Shown piece by piece: positions 54,454-64,000 of a stretch of 64,000 nucleotides of DNA. Where the stretch lies: contig DATCMB010000020.1 of the NCBI GenBank assembly GCA_036563615.1, positions 31,410-95,409 of the forward strand, read 5' to 3'. The notes beneath the pieces are model-generated. The model worked only from the letters and a program-made list of their open reading frames with translations, made no database searches and was not told where the DNA came from. The DNA is from Candidatus Binatia bacterium. Lineage in GTDB: Bacteria > Desulfobacterota > Binatia > UBA12015. The position numbers and the translations under genes are program-made. Position 1 is the first letter of the stretch, and every line of letters begins with the position of its first letter.

Positions 54454-55454
54454 GCCCCGACCAGCTCGCCGAGCGCGCGCTCGTACTCCGCTTCCGAGCG
54501 CGTCTGCACGCTGACGTTGTGCAGGCCGACGCCGGCGGCGGCTTCCTGATCGAGGCGCGCCGCGCACTCCGCGACCGAGCCGACGGTCGTGATCTGGTCG
54601 AGCAGCGCGTCGGGGACGGCGTCGATGCCGGCCTCGCTGCCGCGCTCGCTCCACGCCTTGCGCACCGCCGCGACGGCGTCGCCCCAGCCGAAGCGCTCGA
54701 GCTGCGCGCCGTAGAAGGTCCCCATGCGCGCGATGTAGAAGGCGAGCGTGCCGGCGGCCGCGCGCCGCGCCTTGGCGGGATCGTCGAGCGCGACCACCAC
54801 GCGGTCGGGCGCGCGCACCGTGACCGCGTCGGCCGGACGTCCGGCGGCGGTGACGCGCTCGCGGAACGACGCGATCTCGCTCGCGAGCTGCTGGTGCGGG
54901 ATCATGATCGGCATCCAGCCGTCGGCGAGCTCGGCGGTGAGCTTCAGCGCGCCCGGGTTGAGCGACGCGATCCAGATCGGGACGTGCTTGCGCACCGGCT
55001 GGAAGCGCAGCGTGAAGCCGCGCTCGAGGTGGAACAGCTTGCCGCGGAACTTCAGCGGCTCGCCCGCCATCAGCATGTTGATGATCTGGATCGTCTCCCG
55101 CATGCGCGCGAGCGCGGGCTTGAAGGGGACGCCGTGGAAGTGCTCGATGACCTGCGGACCGCTGGTCCCGAGGCCGGCGATGACGCGGCCGCCGGAGAGC
55201 TCGTCGAGGGTCGCGAAGTGCTGCGCGAGCGCGGCCGGCGTGCGCGAGTAGACGTTGACGATGCCGGTGCCGAGCTTGATGCGCGAGGTGCGGGTCGCGA
55301 GCAGCGTCAGGATGGTGAACGCGTCGCGGCCCCAGGCCTCCGCGACCCAAACCGTGTCGACGCCGACGCGGTCGGCGATCTCGACCTGGCGGAGCAGGCG
55401 GTCGCGGTCGGACAGCTGCTGCCAGTCGAGCGCGATGCTGATCTTGCGTGGCAT
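54450..55454 (-). CDS. LLM-class, probably F420-dependent oxidoreductase
   Basis: The 334-residue TIM-barrel protein has ADRVGVDTVWVAEAWGRDAF, LGTGIVNVYSRTPAALAQ, LSGGRVIAGLGTSGPQVIEHFHG and VPIWIASLNPGALKL, typical of the luciferase-like monooxygenase family members that use coenzyme F420 in place of FMN. Whether the host makes F420 cannot be seen here. Substrate unknown. It is the first gene of a two-gene unit with the HIT-like protein; a GAGAGA-type ribosome site precedes it. Confidence 0.85.
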   Translation of the reverse strand: MPRKISIALDWQQLSDRDRLLRQVEIADRVGVDTVWVAEAWGRDAFTILTLLATRTSRIKLGTGIVNVYSRTPAALAQHFATLDELSGGRVIAGLGTSGPQVIEHFHGVPFKPALARMRETIQIINMLMAGEPLKFRGKLFHLERGFTLRFQPVRKHVPIWIASLNPGALKLTAELADGWMPIMIPHQQLASEIASFRERVTAAGRPADAVTVRAPDRVVVALDDPAKARRAAAGTLAFYIARMGTFYGAQLERFGWGDAVAAVRKAWSERGSEAGIDAVPDALLDQITTVGSVAECAARLDQEAAAGVGLHNVSVQTRSEAEYERALGELVGA

Positions 55455-55583
55455 GTGTCTCTCCTGCGGCCACGAGACGTGCGGCCTCGCGCACGACTAG
55501 ACGGCGTGCCGCGCTCGCACAAGCGGCAGCCGCGGTGTCACGATCGGACCAGCGTCGCGCGCGGGCGGTTCGCTCGACCTGCA

Positions 55584-55612
55584 TTGACCCCCGGCGGCGC
55601 TACCGGTAGAGC
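55584..55612 (+). promoter_or_regulatory. Candidate promoter of the cyclophilin gene
   Basis: TTGACC (55584-55589), a 17-base spacer and TAGAGC (55607-55612) precede the cyclophilin gene, which has a separate AGGAGG ribosome site at 55631-55636. Confidence 0.4.
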
Positions 55613-55639
55613 AGCGCGACGCTCGCACAGGAGGTAACG

Positions 55640-56284
55640 ATGAGAAGCCGCTCCATCGCCGCACTGGCTGCGTCGTTCACGCTGCTCCTCGCCGTCGCCG
55701 TCGCCGGTGCCGCCGATCCGGCGCCCACGAGCGCCCCGACGGCGCAGAAGGAAGGTGAGAAGATGACGCAGACGGGCAAGAACCCGGTGGTCGTGATCTC
55801 GACGTCGATGGGCGACATCGAGGCCGAGCTCTACCCCGACGAGGCGCCGGAGACGGTGAAGAACTTCCTCTCCTACGCGGAGGACGGCCACTACGACGGC
55901 ACGATCTTCCACCGCGTGATCAAGGGCTTCATGATCCAGGGCGGCGGCCTCACGCCGGACATGAATCAGAAGCCGACCAAGGCGCCGATCAAGAACGAGG
56001 CCGACAACGGGCTCAAGAACGTGACCGGCACGCTCGCGATGGCGCGCACCAGCGTCCCCGACAGCGCGACGTCGCAGTTCTTCATCAATGTCAAGGACAA
56101 CGGCTTCCTCGACTTCAAGAGCAAGACGCCGCAGGGCTGGGGCTACGCGGTGTTCGGCAAGGTGATCTCCGGCATGGACGTGGTGCACAAGATCGAGAAC
56201 GTGCAGACCACCAGCAAGGGGATGCACCAGGACGTCCCGGCCGAGCCGGTCGTCATCAAGAGCATCAAGGTCAAGAGCAGCTGA
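55640..56284 (+). CDS. Exported cyclophilin-type peptidyl-prolyl isomerase
   Basis: The 214-residue precursor has a signal peptide ([20 protein letters not shown]) and one cyclophilin domain: [27 protein letters not shown], catalytic [23 protein letters not shown] and [14 protein letters not shown]. It should speed proline isomerisation in the periplasm. No lipobox is present, so it is soluble after cleavage. It stands alone, with its own promoter and ribosome site. Confidence 0.93.
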   Translation: MRSRSIAALAASFTLLLAVAVAGAADPAPTSAPTAQKEGEKMTQTGKNPVVVISTSMGDIEAELYPDEAPETVKNFLSYAEDGHYDGTIFHRVIKGFMIQGGGLTPDMNQKPTKAPIKNEADNGLKNVTGTLAMARTSVPDSATSQFFINVKDNGFLDFKSKTPQGWGYAVFGKVISGMDVVHKIENVQTTSKGMHQDVPAEPVVIKSIKVKSS

Positions 56285-56327
56285 CGCCCGTTCGGCCGCT
56301 CCTCGGGCGCGCGACGTCGCTTCGCGC

Positions 56328-56357
56328 TTGACTGCCGGAAAGCGCGGCGTCTACGTT
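56328..56357 (+). promoter_or_regulatory. Candidate promoter, short leader
   Basis: TTGACT (56328-56333), an 18-base spacer and TACGTT (56352-56357) lie 12 bases before the ATG at 56370, leaving a leader of about five bases. Confidence 0.35.
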
Positions 56358-56369
56358 CGCGCGCCCCGT

Positions 56370-57071
56370 ATGAGGAACGCCGTGCTGCGCAGCGGGGTCG
56401 CGTCGCGACCGTGGCTCTCCCTCGCCGTGCTCGTCGCCTTGCTCGTGGCGGCGCTCGCGACGGTGCGCTCGCCCGAGCGTGCGCGGGTCGCGACGCAGGT
56501 CGCGCCCGCGTCGTCGGCGTCGTCGCCGGACGCCGACGCGAGCGCCGGCCGCGCGCGGGGCACCGATTCCGCCACCGCTACGGCCGCGGCCGCTGCGCCG
56601 CAGTCGTCTGAACCCGCAGCGCCGAGCGCGCCCGCAGCCTCGACGCTCGGCGCGACCACCGCGCCGCCGCCGCGTCTCGACGAGCTCGACGACGTCGCCG
56701 CACGCGACGCGGCGCGCGCACTGCTCGAGGACGCCCGCGAGGCGCGCCGCCGCGGCGACCTGCGCAGACAGCTCGCGCTGCTGCAGGAAGCGGTCGAGCT
56801 CGCGCCCAGCGTCGAGACCCACGCCGCGCTCGGCACGCTCTACCTCGAGCTCGGCGCGAGCCGGCGCGCGGAAGCCAACCTGCGCGCCGCCGCCGAGGGC
56901 GATCCCGCGAACGCGGATCTTTGGATTGCGCTCGCCAACGCGCTGGCGCTGCGACCCGACCCGTTCGGGGCCGCGGAGATGCTCGAGCGCGCCCGCGCCG
57001 CGGAGCCGGGCATCACCATCACCCGCGACGCCGGCGGCCGGCTCCAGCGTGACCCTTCACCGACGTCATGA
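56370..57071 (+). CDS. Membrane-anchored TPR-like protein
   Basis: The 233-residue protein has one N-terminal membrane segment (PWLSLAVLVALLVAALATV), a long Ala/Ser/Thr/Pro-rich linker to about 125, then helices resembling tetratricopeptide repeats (RRGDLRRQLALLQEAVELAP, THAALGTLYLELGASRRAE, NADLWIALANALAL). It probably serves as a scaffold in the envelope. It is 40 bases before the secreted hydrolase gene. Confidence 0.65.
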   Translation: MRNAVLRSGVASRPWLSLAVLVALLVAALATVRSPERARVATQVAPASSASSPDADASAGRARGTDSATATAAAAAPQSSEPAAPSAPAASTLGATTAPPPRLDELDDVAARDAARALLEDAREARRRGDLRRQLALLQEAVELAPSVETHAALGTLYLELGASRRAEANLRAAAEGDPANADLWIALANALALRPDPFGAAEMLERARAAEPGITITRDAGGRLQRDPSPTS

Positions 57072-57111
57072 GCGGCGCGCCGAGTCGCACGCTCGCCGGA
57101 GGGAACCCCAC

Positions 57112-58551
57112 ATGTCCCGCCTGATTCGTTCCGTTCGCTTCGTGGTCGTGATGCTCGCGGGCGCGCTGCTCGCCGCGGCCGACGCCGGCGCGCAGTGCGC
57201 GGGCGGCGTCGCCTGCACGGAGTACCTCGGCAGCGTGCGCAACGGCTCGCACTTCCGCATCCTCGTGCCCGAGCCCTGGGACGGCGACGTCTTCCTCGTG
57301 AACCACGGCCTCGAGCTCGATCCGCTGACCATCGCGCCGCACAACACGTGCAGGGGGAATCCCGGGCGCGCCTGCCAGACCGACGCCGATTGCCGCGGCG
57401 TCGGACCGGGCGTGTGCCACAAGATCTCGATGCTGGGCTTCGACCAGATCCTGCTGCCGAAGGGCAAGGCGGTGGCGGCGTCGACGTTCAGCCAGACGAG
57501 CTGGAGCGCGTTCAACAGCCGCTTCGATCTCAAGGCGGTGATCAAGTTCCTGCGCAGCAAGCGCCCGGGCAAGGTGAAGCGGATCATCGTCACCGGCGTC
57601 TCGGGCGGCGGCGCGGTGACCGTCGACGCGACGATGCGTCTCGAGCCGGGCCGCCTGATCCACGGCGCGATTCCGCTGTGCTCGGCGTCGGCCGGCGGCC
57701 TGGCGACCGTCGACTCGGCGACCGACATCCGGCTGGTCTACGACTACCTGTGCAAGGACGTCCCCGGCGGCACCTTCGACAGCCTGCCCGACGTCGGCGA
57801 CCCCGAGCTCGCGGAGGTCGAGTTCGCGCTGATCATGAACACCTGCCTCGGCTGGCTCGCGCCGAGCGCGGATCCGGTCGAGGCCGCGGCGCAGAAGGCG
57901 CGGCTCGACGCCATGTACGAGCTCACGAAGATCCCGGGACCGCACTCCAACCTGGTGCACGTGATGGGCTTCTCGGTGCTCGCGATGGGGCAGATGGTCA
58001 AAGACCGCAAGGCGTTGCGCGGCCGTCGGCCGGGGTGGAACCAGACCGTCGACTACGGCCGCTACTTCGGCGAGGACTTCGACGCCTGGGTGCCGCGCTT
58101 CGGCCCCGGCCCGGGGCGCCGCAAGATGTCCCAGAACTCGTTCCTCGACTTCAAGCACGGGGCGGCGCGGCGCGTGAACTATCCGATCCTCTCGTTCTCG
58201 GGGGTCAGCGATCACATCTGCACGCCGTCCTTCCAGAAGGTCTACGACGACGCCGCGAAGATGGCCGGCAAGGACCACGCGATGATCTGGGGCAGCACGG
58301 GCGGGCACTGCGTGTTCACGCCGTACGAGCTGCGCGCGGTGGTCGAGGAGTACCTCGAGTGGCTCGACAGCTACGGCACGCCGAACGAGGACAAGCCGAC
58401 CACGGCGGACGTGCTCGCGCGCTGCCTGTCGCTGCCCGGGGCGAGCCCGTCGCAGTGCAACTTCGACACGGAGTTCACGCCGCCGCCGCTGACCGACTAC
58501 ATCCCGCCGCGCCCCGACTGGCCGGTGGCGGCGCGGCAGCCGCTGCCGTGA
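57112..58551 (+). CDS. Secreted alpha/beta hydrolase-like protein
   Basis: The 479-residue precursor has a signal peptide (FVVVMLAGALLAAADAGAQ). The mature part has the hydrolase elbow TGVSGGGAVTV, a later GVSDHICTPSF and GSTGGHCVF that can supply the acid and histidine, and an inserted loop CRGNPGRACQTDADCRG of the cysteine-pair type common in large-genome deltaproteobacterial secretomes. It is probably an extracellular or periplasmic esterase/peptidase of unknown substrate. The start has a CCGGAGGGA ribosome site. Confidence 0.72.
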   Translation: MSRLIRSVRFVVVMLAGALLAAADAGAQCAGGVACTEYLGSVRNGSHFRILVPEPWDGDVFLVNHGLELDPLTIAPHNTCRGNPGRACQTDADCRGVGPGVCHKISMLGFDQILLPKGKAVAASTFSQTSWSAFNSRFDLKAVIKFLRSKRPGKVKRIIVTGVSGGGAVTVDATMRLEPGRLIHGAIPLCSASAGGLATVDSATDIRLVYDYLCKDVPGGTFDSLPDVGDPELAEVEFALIMNTCLGWLAPSADPVEAAAQKARLDAMYELTKIPGPHSNLVHVMGFSVLAMGQMVKDRKALRGRRPGWNQTVDYGRYFGEDFDAWVPRFGPGPGRRKMSQNSFLDFKHGAARRVNYPILSFSGVSDHICTPSFQKVYDDAAKMAGKDHAMIWGSTGGHCVFTPYELRAVVEEYLEWLDSYGTPNEDKPTTADVLARCLSLPGASPSQCNFDTEFTPPPLTDYIPPRPDWPVAARQPLP

Positions 58552-58666
58552 GGCGCGCCGCGCGCGTGCGACGATCCGCGGACGTCGCGCGCGCGCTCGC
58601 CGACGTCGCCTAGCGTCGCCGCGGACGGTCTCGCGCGCGTGGCGCCGGCGTGACCACGCGCCGCCG

Positions 58667-59692
58667 TCAGGGCACCAGCACGACCTTGCCGATGTTGCGG
58701 CGCTCCTGGATGTACGCGTGCGCCGCCGGCGCCTCGGCGAACGAGAACGCGCGGTCGACGTGCGGCCGCACCTTGCCCTCGGCCCACCAGCGCAGGATCG
58801 TGTCGAGCCAGCTCGACAGGCGGTCGACCTGGTCCCACATCCGCCCGAGGTTGACGCCGAGCACGCCCTTGTTGCCGTTCATCAGCGACACGGGATTGAT
58901 CTGCAGCCACGGCACCGACGCGAGCGCGCGGATCCCGCCGAGCAGCGAGCGCTCCTTGCCGGTCGCCGCCGACGACATGCCGAAGCAGACGAGGCGTCCC
59001 GTCGGCGCGAGCAGGCGCAGGCCCTTGCGCCACGAGTCGCCGCCGATCGGGTCGAGGATCAGGTCGACGCCGCGTCCGCCGGAGAGGCGCGCGACCTCGA
59101 GCTCGTAGTCCTGCGTGCGGTAGTCGATCGCGTGCGTGAGCCCGCGCTCGCGCACGAAGTCGTGCTTGCTCGCCGACGCCGTGCCGTAGGTCTCGACGCC
59201 GCCGATCACGTTGCACAGGTCGATCGCGGCGAGCCCCACGCCGCCGGCGGCCTGGTGGATCAGCACGCGATCGCCCGGACGCACGCGGCCCATCTCGAAG
59301 ATCATCTGGTAGGCCGTGAGGTAGTTGACCGGGATCGCGGCCGCGGTCTGCGCGTCGAGCCCGGGCGGACGGCGCACCGCCTGCTTCTCGGGCACGACGA
59401 CGACGTCCGAGTAGCCGCCGAAGCGGGTGAGGGCGAGCACCTCCTCGCCGACGCGTGCGCTCGCGACGCCGGGGCCGATCGCGTCGATCGTGCCCGCGAC
59501 CTCGTAGCCGACGACGCACGGGACCTTCGGCGCGTCGGGGTAGAAGCCGAGCCGCGCCGAGACGTCGGCGAAGTTGATGCCGCTCGCGGCGACGCGGATG
59601 CGGACCTGTCCGGGGCCAGGGTTGGGATCGGTGGTCTCCCGCACCTTGAGCACCTCGGGAGGACCGACCTTGGTGATCCATACCTGTCGCAT
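58667..59692 (-). CDS. Medium-chain NADPH:quinone oxidoreductase-like
   Basis: The 341-residue protein is a zinc-free MDR enzyme: VAASGINFADVSARLGFYPD, VVGYEVAGTIDAIGPG, and the NADPH site IHQAAGGVGLAAIDL. FDLILDPIGG-like VDLILDPIGGDSW and GRLVCFGMSS resemble the VAT1/quinone reductase group. It likely reduces a quinone or enone with NADPH. It follows the gamma-carbonic-anhydrase-like gene by 24 bases on the same strand. Confidence 0.85.
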   Translation of the reverse strand: MRQVWITKVGPPEVLKVRETTDPNPGPGQVRIRVAASGINFADVSARLGFYPDAPKVPCVVGYEVAGTIDAIGPGVASARVGEEVLALTRFGGYSDVVVVPEKQAVRRPPGLDAQTAAAIPVNYLTAYQMIFEMGRVRPGDRVLIHQAAGGVGLAAIDLCNVIGGVETYGTASASKHDFVRERGLTHAIDYRTQDYELEVARLSGGRGVDLILDPIGGDSWRKGLRLLAPTGRLVCFGMSSAATGKERSLLGGIRALASVPWLQINPVSLMNGNKGVLGVNLGRMWDQVDRLSSWLDTILRWWAEGKVRPHVDRAFSFAEAPAAHAYIQERRNIGKVVLVP

Positions 59693-59716
59693 GCGGAGGC
59701 TCCTTCGCGCGCGCCG

Positions 59717-60235
59717 TCAGGCGATGCCGAGCGCGCGGTAGCGTGCCGAGAGCGCGACGTAGTTGGCGGCCGAGCGCCGCAGGTGCTCGAGCTCGGCGGG
59801 CTCGAGCGGACGCTTGACGCGCGCCGGCGAGCCGACCGCCAGATGTCCAGCCGGGATCTTGGTGCCCGGCGTCACCAGCGCGCCCGCGCCGATCATGCAG
59901 TCCTCGCCGATCTCCACGCCGTCGAGCACGATCGCGCCGATGCCGATCAGCACGCGATCGGCGACGGTGCAGCCGTGCAGCACCGCGGCGTGGCCGATCG
60001 TCACGTCGTCGCCGATGCGGGTCGCGAAGCGATCGGTGGTGACGTGGATGACGGCGCGGTCCTGAACGTTCGTGCGCGCGCCGATCGTCACGTCGTGCAC
60101 GTCGCCGCGCACCACGGCGCCGAACCAGACGCTCGATTGCGCGCCGATCGTCACGCGTCCGACGACGGTCGCGCCCTCGAAGACGATGGCGGTGGGATCG
60201 ACGTTGGGCTCGCGGTCTGCGAAGGCGCGGATCAT
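59717..60235 (-). CDS. Gamma-carbonic anhydrase-like hexapeptide protein
   Basis: This 172-residue left-handed beta-helix protein has repeated hexapeptides and the gamma-CA signature: WFGAVVRGD, NVQDRAVIHV and IGHAAVLHGC, whose three histidines bind the metal. The GSPARVKRPL end is typical. It could hydrate CO2 or be a PaaY-like thioesterase, which fits the CoA-rich context. The ATG at 60235 has a GAGGAG site nine bases upstream; the longer frame is unconserved. Confidence 0.88.
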   Translation of the reverse strand: MIRAFADREPNVDPTAIVFEGATVVGRVTIGAQSSVWFGAVVRGDVHDVTIGARTNVQDRAVIHVTTDRFATRIGDDVTIGHAAVLHGCTVADRVLIGIGAIVLDGVEIGEDCMIGAGALVTPGTKIPAGHLAVGSPARVKRPLEPAELEHLRRSAANYVALSARYRALGIA

Positions 60236-60260
60236 GCGGATGTGCTCCTCGAGTATGACC

Positions 60261-60272
60261 ACAACATGTTGT
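60261..60272. promoter_or_regulatory. 12-base palindrome, candidate operator
   Basis: ACAACATGTTGT is a perfect palindrome in the gap between the divergent gamma-CA-like gene and guaB, 17 bases upstream of a possible -35 box (TTGCCA, 60289-60294). It is a plausible repressor site for either gene. Confidence 0.35.
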
Positions 60273-60322
60273 TGCGCGCCCCCGAACCTTGCCACACGGA
60301 TTGCGCTTTGATAGGGGCAACT

Positions 60323-61881
<1,559 letters not shown>

Positions 61882-61888
61882 CGCCGAC

Positions 61889-63418
61889 ATGATCCTGGTC
61901 CTCGACTTCGGCAGCCAGTACACGCAGCTCATCGCGCGCCGCGTCCGCGAGTCGCGCGTCTACTGCGAGATCCTTCCCTGCACGGTCGACGTCGAGCAGG
62001 TCGCGCAGCGCAAGCCGAAGGGCATCATCCTCTCGGGTGGGCCGGCGAGCGTCTACGTGCCGACGGCGCCGAAGGTCGCGCAGGGCATCCTCGACCTCGG
62101 CGTCCCGGTGCTCGGCATCTGCTACGGCATGGGGATCCTGAACGTCTCGGCCGGGGCGTCCGTCGAGCGCGCGGAGCGGCGCGAGTACGGCCGCACGCCG
62201 ATCACGATCCTCGACGACAGCGACCTGTTCCACGGCTTCGCGCCGGGCAGCGAGCTCACGGTGTGGATGTCGCACGGCGACCGCATGGAGTCGCTGCCGC
62301 CGGGCTGGACGCGGCTCGCGGAGAGCGCCAACGCGCCGATCCAGGCGTTCCGCGATCCGACGCGGCGGCTGTTCGGCGTGCAGTTCCACCCGGAGGTCGT
62401 GCACACCGAGCGCGGCAGCGAGATCCTGTCGAACTTCGTGCACGGCATCTGCGGCGCCGCGCCGGACTGGACGCCGGGCTCGTTCATCGATCAGGCGGTG
62501 GCGCGCATCCGCGAGCAGGCGCCCGAGGGTACGGTGATCTGCGCGCTCTCGGGCGGCGTCGACTCGACGGTCGCGGCGGCGCTGCTGCACCGCGCGATCG
62601 GCAACCGGCTCAAGTGCATCTTCGTCGACACCGGTCTGCTGCGCGCCGGCGACCGCGCGATGGTCGAGGACTCGCTCGCGCACCTCGGGCTCGACATCCG
62701 CACGATCGACGCGTCGGATCGCTTCTTCGCCGCGCTCGCGGGCGTCACCGATCCGGAGGTCAAGCGCAAGCGGATCGGCAACCTGTTCATCGACATCTTC
62801 GAGGAAGCGGCGCGCGAGCTCCACGACGTGCGCTGGCTCGCGCAGGGCACGCTCTATCCGGACGTCATCGAGTCGGTGTCGGTGCGCGGACCGTCGGCGA
62901 CGATCAAGACGCACCACAACGTCGGCGGTCTGCCCGAGCGCATGAAGCTCCAGCTCATCGAGCCCTTGCGCGAGCTCTTCAAGGACGAGGTGCGCGCCGT
63001 CGGACGCGACCTCGGGCTCGCCGAGGAGCTGATCGCGCGCGAGCCGTTCCCGGGACCGGGGCTGGCGGTGCGCATCGTCGGTCCGGTCGACCGCGAGCGC
63101 GTCGCGATCGTGCGCGCCGCCGACGCGATCGTGCGCGAGGAGCTCAAGCGCTCGGGCGAGTCGCGCCGCATCTGGCAGGGCTTCGCGGTGCTGCTGCCGG
63201 TGCAGACGGTCGGCGTGCAGGGCGACGAGCGCACCTACGACGAGGTCATCGCGGTGCGCGCGGTCGAGAGCCAGGACGGCATGACCGCCGACTGGGCGCG
63301 TCTGTCGCACGACACGCTCGAGACCATCGCGCGCCGCATCACCAACGAGGTGAGGGGGGTGAACCGGGTGGTGTACGACGTCTCGTCCAAGCCCCCGGCG
63401 ACGATCGAGTGGGAATGA
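61889..63418 (+). CDS. guaA: GMP synthase, glutamine-hydrolysing
   Basis: The 509-residue enzyme aminates XMP to GMP. The N-terminal glutaminase has Cys78 (GICYGM), His167 and Glu169 (FHPE); the ATP-pyrophosphatase loop is SGGVDS (221-226); the dimerisation domain ends in the conserved KPPATIEWE. The residue after GICYGM is Gly where Gln is usual. The final bases, 63403-63418, are a likely attachment site, and the composition changes right after the stop. Confidence 0.97.
   Translation: MILVLDFGSQYTQLIARRVRESRVYCEILPCTVDVEQVAQRKPKGIILSGGPASVYVPTAPKVAQGILDLGVPVLGICYGMGILNVSAGASVERAERREYGRTPITILDDSDLFHGFAPGSELTVWMSHGDRMESLPPGWTRLAESANAPIQAFRDPTRRLFGVQFHPEVVHTERGSEILSNFVHGICGAAPDWTPGSFIDQAVARIREQAPEGTVICALSGGVDSTVAAALLHRAIGNRLKCIFVDTGLLRAGDRAMVEDSLAHLGLDIRTIDASDRFFAALAGVTDPEVKRKRIGNLFIDIFEEAARELHDVRWLAQGTLYPDVIESVSVRGPSATIKTHHNVGGLPERMKLQLIEPLRELFKDEVRAVGRDLGLAEELIAREPFPGPGLAVRIVGPVDRERVAIVRAADAIVREELKRSGESRRIWQGFAVLLPVQTVGVQGDERTYDEVIAVRAVESQDGMTADWARLSHDTLETIARRITNEVRGVNRVVYDVSSKPPATIEWE
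63403..63418 (+). other. Predicted attachment site at the guaA 3' end
   Basis: GATCGAGTGGGAATGA covers the last codons of guaA. The guaA 3' end is a known target of tyrosine integrases, and an integrase gene follows at 63836. The matching right-hand repeat would lie outside the window. Confidence 0.5.
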
Positions 63419-63464
63419 TTCAACGTCCGGCAGCGACCGGCAGGATCAGGCACAAGACACGCCT

Positions 63465-63490
63465 AAGCCCGCGTCAATGCGGGCTTTTTT
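63465..63490 (+). terminator. Intrinsic terminator after guaBA
   Basis: AAGCCCGC (63465-63472) pairs with GCGGGCTT (63479-63486) around a six-base loop, followed by a run of T to 63490. It is the most classical Rho-independent terminator in the window. Confidence 0.85.
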
Positions 63491-63835
63491 GTGCTTCCAA
63501 CCTGGCACGGACTGGCAGCCTGGGGTATGGCCAAGCACGAATTTTTCATGGCATAGTCGATGGCACGAAACCGGCCTGTGCCATGCCTCGCCGCCGATGC
63601 CATGCGCCTCGTTCCCAGGTGGTCATGGTATCGGAATCGTGTAAGTGGTTGCTGTAAAACGAATTTTTGTCGTTCCGCGCGGGGTTTTCCGGGCATGGTA
63701 TTGGGGGCCGATGAAGCGTGTGCGTCACGATGGCCGTGCCATGGGTACGTCCCCGTAAGCTGTTGACTTGTAAGGGGTTCTCTTTGGTTCAAGCAGGGCG
63801 CACGACGCATGGTGTTGCAAGGGAGCGTGTGTGTC

Positions 63836-64000
63836 ATGTTGACCGATACCAAGCTGCGGAACCTCAAGCCGACGGGCAAGCTGTACAAGGTGGCGGACAG
63901 GGACGGCCTGTATGTGGCCGTCACCCCCTCCGGGACCATTTCGTTCCGCTACAACTACGCCCTCAACGGGCGCCAGGAGACCATCACCTTCGGCCGATAC
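63836..64000 (+). CDS. int: P4-type tyrosine integrase, N-terminal fragment cut by window end
   Basis: Fifty-five codons are visible from the ATG at 63836 to the window end without a stop. They begin MLTDTKLRNLKP and contain KLYKVADRDGLYVAVTPSG and FRYNYALNGRQETITFG. This is the arm-type DNA-binding domain (DUF4102) that opens integrases of P4-like phages and islands. The catalytic domain lies outside. An AGGGAG string ten bases upstream can act as ribosome site. Codons are less GC-biased than in guaA, which fits transfer from another source. Confidence 0.85.
   Translation, partial: MLTDTKLRNLKPTGKLYKVADRDGLYVAVTPSGTISFRYNYALNGRQETITFGRY

Larger units (their letters stand above)
63419..64000 (+). 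mobile_element. Left end of an integrated genomic island (partial)
   Basis: Directly after guaA the sequence is clearly less GC-rich and not coding until 63836. The 417-base gap holds an intrinsic terminator, seven copies of TGGCA/TGCCA, paired ACGAATTTTT strings (63537-63546 and 63659-63668) and paired CATGGTAT words (63624 and 63694). An integrase gene then begins and leaves the window. The pattern fits an island or prophage end inserted at guaA. Confidence 0.7.

Overview
This 64 kb window is a dense, very GC-rich bacterial chromosome segment with codon third positions dominated by G and C. The gene mix suggests a metabolically versatile environmental bacterium. It includes a complete lower mevalonate pathway, many CoA-linked enzymes (thiolase with DUF35 partner, enoyl-CoA hydratases, CaiB-type CoA-transferase, acyl-CoA dehydrogenase, AMP-forming ligases), an F420-type LLM oxidoreductase, and secreted proteins with the GRxCxxDxDC cysteine motif often seen in large-genome deltaproteobacteria-like phyla. 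By inference I place it near Myxococcota or Desulfobacterota_B/Binatota, but no rRNA gene is present to settle this.

Layout: 1-461 has no protein gene but holds hairpins, a 16S-tail-like string and a promoter. 462-9377: DUF35/thiolase pair, epoxide-hydrolase-like protein, enoyl-CoA hydratase, EF-P, cupin, membrane proteins, siroheme nitrite/sulfite reductase, DsbA-like lipoprotein. 9493-12103: poorly characterised proteins, a ferritin-like protein and an XRE regulator. 12507-18191: mevalonate operon (mvaD, phosphomevalonate kinase, type II IPP isomerase, class II HMG-CoA reductase, mevalonate kinase), all reading frames overlapping. 18228-26180: PCD, ceramidase-like lipoprotein, lipase-like protein, DEAD-box helicase, SelD fused to a flavin oxidoreductase. 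26191-35323: a run of four adenylate-forming-type proteins with CaiB, an isomerase-type crotonase and a SurA/DsbA-like chimera.

35286-38892 (minus strand) is a five-gene acyl-CoA-type operon with a kinase-like APH protein and its usual DUF6285 partner. 38956-49142 carries NDH-2, ParE, a DAO-type oxidase, an RlmD-type rRNA methyltransferase, a fused SCOT-type CoA-transferase, an EthD-like protein, an acyl-CoA dehydrogenase and an I9-propeptide-like lipoprotein coupled to parC (49139-51481). 51815-60235 carries a lone type IV pilin-like protein, BipA, an LLM oxidoreductase with a HIT-like partner, cyclophilin, a TPR-like protein, a secreted hydrolase, a quinone oxidoreductase and a gamma-carbonic-anhydrase-like protein. 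60421-63418 is guaB-guaA, the GMP branch of purine synthesis, preceded by a possible leader peptide and attenuator.

The chromosome proper seems to end at guaA. Right after its stop codon the composition changes, a strong terminator and a cluster of short repeats appear, and an integrase gene of the P4 type begins at 63836 and runs out of the window. This looks like the left end of an integrated genomic island at the guaA 3' end, a known integration hotspot. I found no CRISPR array, tRNA, complete rRNA or insertion sequence. The most unusual items are the island junction, the guaB leader, the SurA/DsbA chimera without a CXXC, the cluster of partly degenerate adenylate-forming genes, the Asn-tipped EF-P and a set of apparently leaderless starts.
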